Assembly: GCA_039822005.1 (NCBI GenBank)
Contig: JBCBMZ010000001.1
Span: forward strand, 974,766 to 1,038,765
Origin: JBCBDX01 sp039822005
GTDB lineage: Bacteria; Pseudomonadota; Alphaproteobacteria; Rhizobiales; Rhizobiaceae
Length of the DNA: 64,000 nucleotides
Reading direction: 5' to 3'
The translations under genes and the position numbers were made by a program. Numbering within the stretch: position 1 is the stretch's first letter; every line of letters begins with the position of its first letter. The notes beneath the pieces were generated by a model. The model ran no database searches, was not told where the DNA came from, and saw only the letters and a program-made list of their open reading frames with translations. Shown in pieces: positions 62,383 through 64,000 of the stretch.

Positions 62383-62981
62383 GACCGCATCTTTTGCAGC
62401 ATTTCGTCTGCCTGCGCGAGATCATTGGGCGTATTTACGTTGAAGAAGGGGCTGCCCTTCGCCTCAATATCCACCTCAATCAGGTCGTGTCGTTTCGCGA
62501 ATGCCATCACCTTGTTCGTTTCATGGGAATACAGGAAAGTCTCCAAGTTCTCCATTAGGCTGGTGGGCCACAGGCCAAACAGCGGGTGCCGCCAACCGTC
62601 GTGCCGCGCTATGCGAATGGCACCATCACCGATCGGTGCGCGCAGCTGATCGATCAAGTCAGCAGGAAAGAAGGGCGTGTCGGCAGCGGCGGTGGCAAGG
62701 AACTTAAAGTCATTGCTTCGCGCGTGCGCAAGGCAGGCAAGCAGCCCCACCAGCGGTCCGCGACCAGCAAATTCAGGATCGTCTTCAACAATTGCCGTGC
62801 CCGATGGAACAAGGGCCGAAATTTCCCGCTGGTCCCGATTGGCGTTTACGATGATCCCTGATGCTTGTGGCTCCATACGTTGGTAGGCGTGCAAGATAAG
62901 GGGCTGATTTCCCGCCCATTTGAGAGGCTTGTTTACGCCTCCCATGCGCGTCGCGCGTCCACCTGCGATGATGGCCCCCAT
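62379..62981 (-). CDS. mobA: molybdenum cofactor guanylyltransferase
   Basis: A 200-residue enzyme that adds GMP to molybdopterin, giving the MGD cofactor. The nucleotide-binding start is IIAGGRATRMGGVNKPL, a variant of the usual GGxGxRMGxxK with Ala in place of one Gly. The later stretch AAADTPFFPADLID carries the catalytic Asp. The ATG at 62981 (MGAIIAGG) was chosen over an upstream in-frame start. It lies 22 bp after fdhD. Confidence 0.92.
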   Translation of the reverse strand: MGAIIAGGRATRMGGVNKPLKWAGNQPLILHAYQRMEPQASGIIVNANRDQREISALVPSGTAIVEDDPEFAGRGPLVGLLACLAHARSNDFKFLATAAADTPFFPADLIDQLRAPIGDGAIRIARHDGWRHPLFGLWPTSLMENLETFLYSHETNKVMAFAKRHDLIEVDIEAKGSPFFNVNTPNDLAQADEMLQKMRS

Positions 62982-63003
62982 AATACAGGCCCGCTCAATC
63001 AAT

Positions 63004-63840
63004 CTAGTCCCCTTTACCGGAAGCGCTGCGCACCAGCCGTTCTTGCCCTGACAGTAGTGTGAAGCGTTTGCCGCGCATACGGCCAATGAGCGTCAGGCCC
63101 GCTTTGCGCGCCAATTCGACACCCCATGCCGTGAAACCAGATCGGGAGACCAAAATGGGAATCCCCATCAAGACGGTTTTGATCACCATCTCGGAGGTTA
63201 ACCGACCTGTCGTGTAGAATATTTTGTCACCGCCGTTCACATCGTTCAGATGCATCCAACCCGCGATTTTGTCGACTGCATTGTGTCGTCCGACATCTTC
63301 TACATACACCAAGGGCGCATCTGCCGTTGCCAAAGCACAGCCATGGATCGCCCCGGCCTTGAGGTAAAGGCTGGGCGTTGTGTTGATTATCTTGCTGAGC
63401 CTGATCAGCTGGTCGCTACTGACTTTGGTGTCCTCGCGCAGACGCATCTTGTCAAACCCATCCAAGACTTCACCGAAGATGGTGCCTTGCGCGCAGCCCG
63501 ACGTGCGCACTTTCTTGCGCATGACGGCTTCATAGTCAGTTTCGCGTTCGGTGCGCACAACGACCAAATTAAGTTCTTCGTCGACTTCGATGGCGGTGAG
63601 GATGTCATCGTCACGCAACATGTTCTGGTTCTTCAGATATCCCACAGCGAGCAGATCCGGATGATCACCGATGGTCATCATCGTGACAATTTCCTGCGCG
63701 TTGAGGTAAAGCGTCAACGGTTTTTCCGTCACCACATCGACCTCGATCAGCAAGCCGTTTTCATCGATGCCCCTGACGGACGTTGTCAGCGCATGATTGT
63801 CCAAGTCAGGTTGCAGGCGAAGCGGTGGATTTTTGTTCAT
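63004..63840 (-). CDS. fdhD: formate dehydrogenase accessory sulfurtransferase
   Basis: A 278-residue protein that transfers sulfur to the molybdenum cofactor of formate dehydrogenase. Family stretches are visible: VGYLKNQ near residue 75, VEDVGRHNAVDKIAGW, FYTTGRLTSEMVIK and LVSRSGFTAWGVELA. The sulfur-carrying loop reads TSGCAQGT, with one Cys instead of the CxxC of E. coli FdhD. ATG 63840 (MNKNPPLR) is the likely start. It heads the mobA-mobB-moeA series and suggests formate dehydrogenase genes to the right of the window. Nothing is recognisable in 63841-64000. Confidence 0.9.
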   Translation of the reverse strand: MNKNPPLRLQPDLDNHALTTSVRGIDENGLLIEVDVVTEKPLTLYLNAQEIVTMMTIGDHPDLLAVGYLKNQNMLRDDDILTAIEVDEELNLVVVRTERETDYEAVMRKKVRTSGCAQGTIFGEVLDGFDKMRLREDTKVSSDQLIRLSKIINTTPSLYLKAGAIHGCALATADAPLVYVEDVGRHNAVDKIAGWMHLNDVNGGDKIFYTTGRLTSEMVIKTVLMGIPILVSRSGFTAWGVELARKAGLTLIGRMRGKRFTLLSGQERLVRSASGKGD

Positions 63841-64000
63841 TGTTGGAAATTGCGTTGAAAGAGCCCTGCAATCAATCACAATTGCGAATCTCAAGCGTTG
63901 AATAAGACCTCACACACCTCACCCGGGCGTGATCTGGCGTGTGAATGAGCGGTTGTGGGACCCGGTTTTGCTCACGGATCGTGTGGGGAAGGGTTTTTTG

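Overview
The window looks like chromosomal DNA of an alphaproteobacterium, most likely Hyphomicrobiales (Rhizobiales). The basis is family resemblance: a 658-residue IolC fused to a DUF2090 domain, an RpiR-type inositol regulator, a PleC/DivJ-like histidine kinase, and rhizobial-type DUF1289, DUF3329 and retropepsin proteins. Genes are dense, mostly in operons with ATGA overlaps. I saw no insertion sequences, phage genes, CRISPR arrays, tRNA or rRNA genes.

Layout. (1) 1-2821: an N-carbamoyl-beta-alanine amidohydrolase cut by the left edge, divergent from a RutR-like TetR regulator with an alpha/beta hydrolase coupled to it; a RutR-type operator lies between them. (2) 2936-11120: a sugar ABC importer of the MalEFGK type with unusually long permeases, followed by three different Gfo/Idh/MocA oxidoreductases in a row. 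(3) 11125-30022: a large inositol locus in two regulons. The leftward RpiR regulon is binding protein-permease-ATPase-TIM isomerase-iolG-rpiR-iolC-iolD-DUF3329. A second set is marked by near-identical LacI-type operators at 24856 and 29124: leftward kinase-iolB-class II aldolase-phytanoyl-CoA-dioxygenase-like protein, and rightward dehydrogenase-iolE-dehydrogenase, with the lacI gene and a fumarylacetoacetase-family gene. (4) 30006-30944: an orphan xdhC. (5) 31102-44413: assimilatory nitrate reduction: nasT-nasS, then a leader with a sigma-54 promoter, an NtrC-like site, two ANTAR hexaloop hairpins and a terminator, then nrtA-nrtB-fused double ATPase-nirB-nirD-nasA-cysG. (6) 44475-54734: mixed housekeeping genes (uxuA, dusA, TauE, retropepsin, DUF1289, cobS/cobT, histidine kinase, nuclease, uracil-DNA glycosylase family, Lrp, beta-hydroxyacid dehydrogenase). 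(7) 55023-57412: a small accessory patch of two exported proteins, an SDR remnant and a TetR gene with paired operators. (8) 57492-59890: a polar amino acid ABC importer without its ATPase. (9) 60006-63840: cytochrome b561-like protein, moeA, mobB, mobA, fdhD, suggesting a formate dehydrogenase beyond the right edge.

How it works together. Inositol conversion to the phosphorylated deoxy-keto acid is completely encoded (IolG, IolE, IolD, IolB, IolC, aldolase), but its steps are split between the two regulons: IolD only in the RpiR unit, IolE and IolB only in the LacI unit. Each regulon has its own kinase and candidate aldolase. NasA needs the bis-MGD cofactor made by MoeA/MobA/MobB, and NirB needs the siroheme made by CysG. 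All four ABC importers that have their binding protein here carry a GC-rich hairpin between the binding-protein gene and the next permease gene.

The best candidates for new biology are the dioxygenase inside the LacI inositol operon and the three-dehydrogenase sugar operon. The nitrate leader is the clearest regulatory structure.
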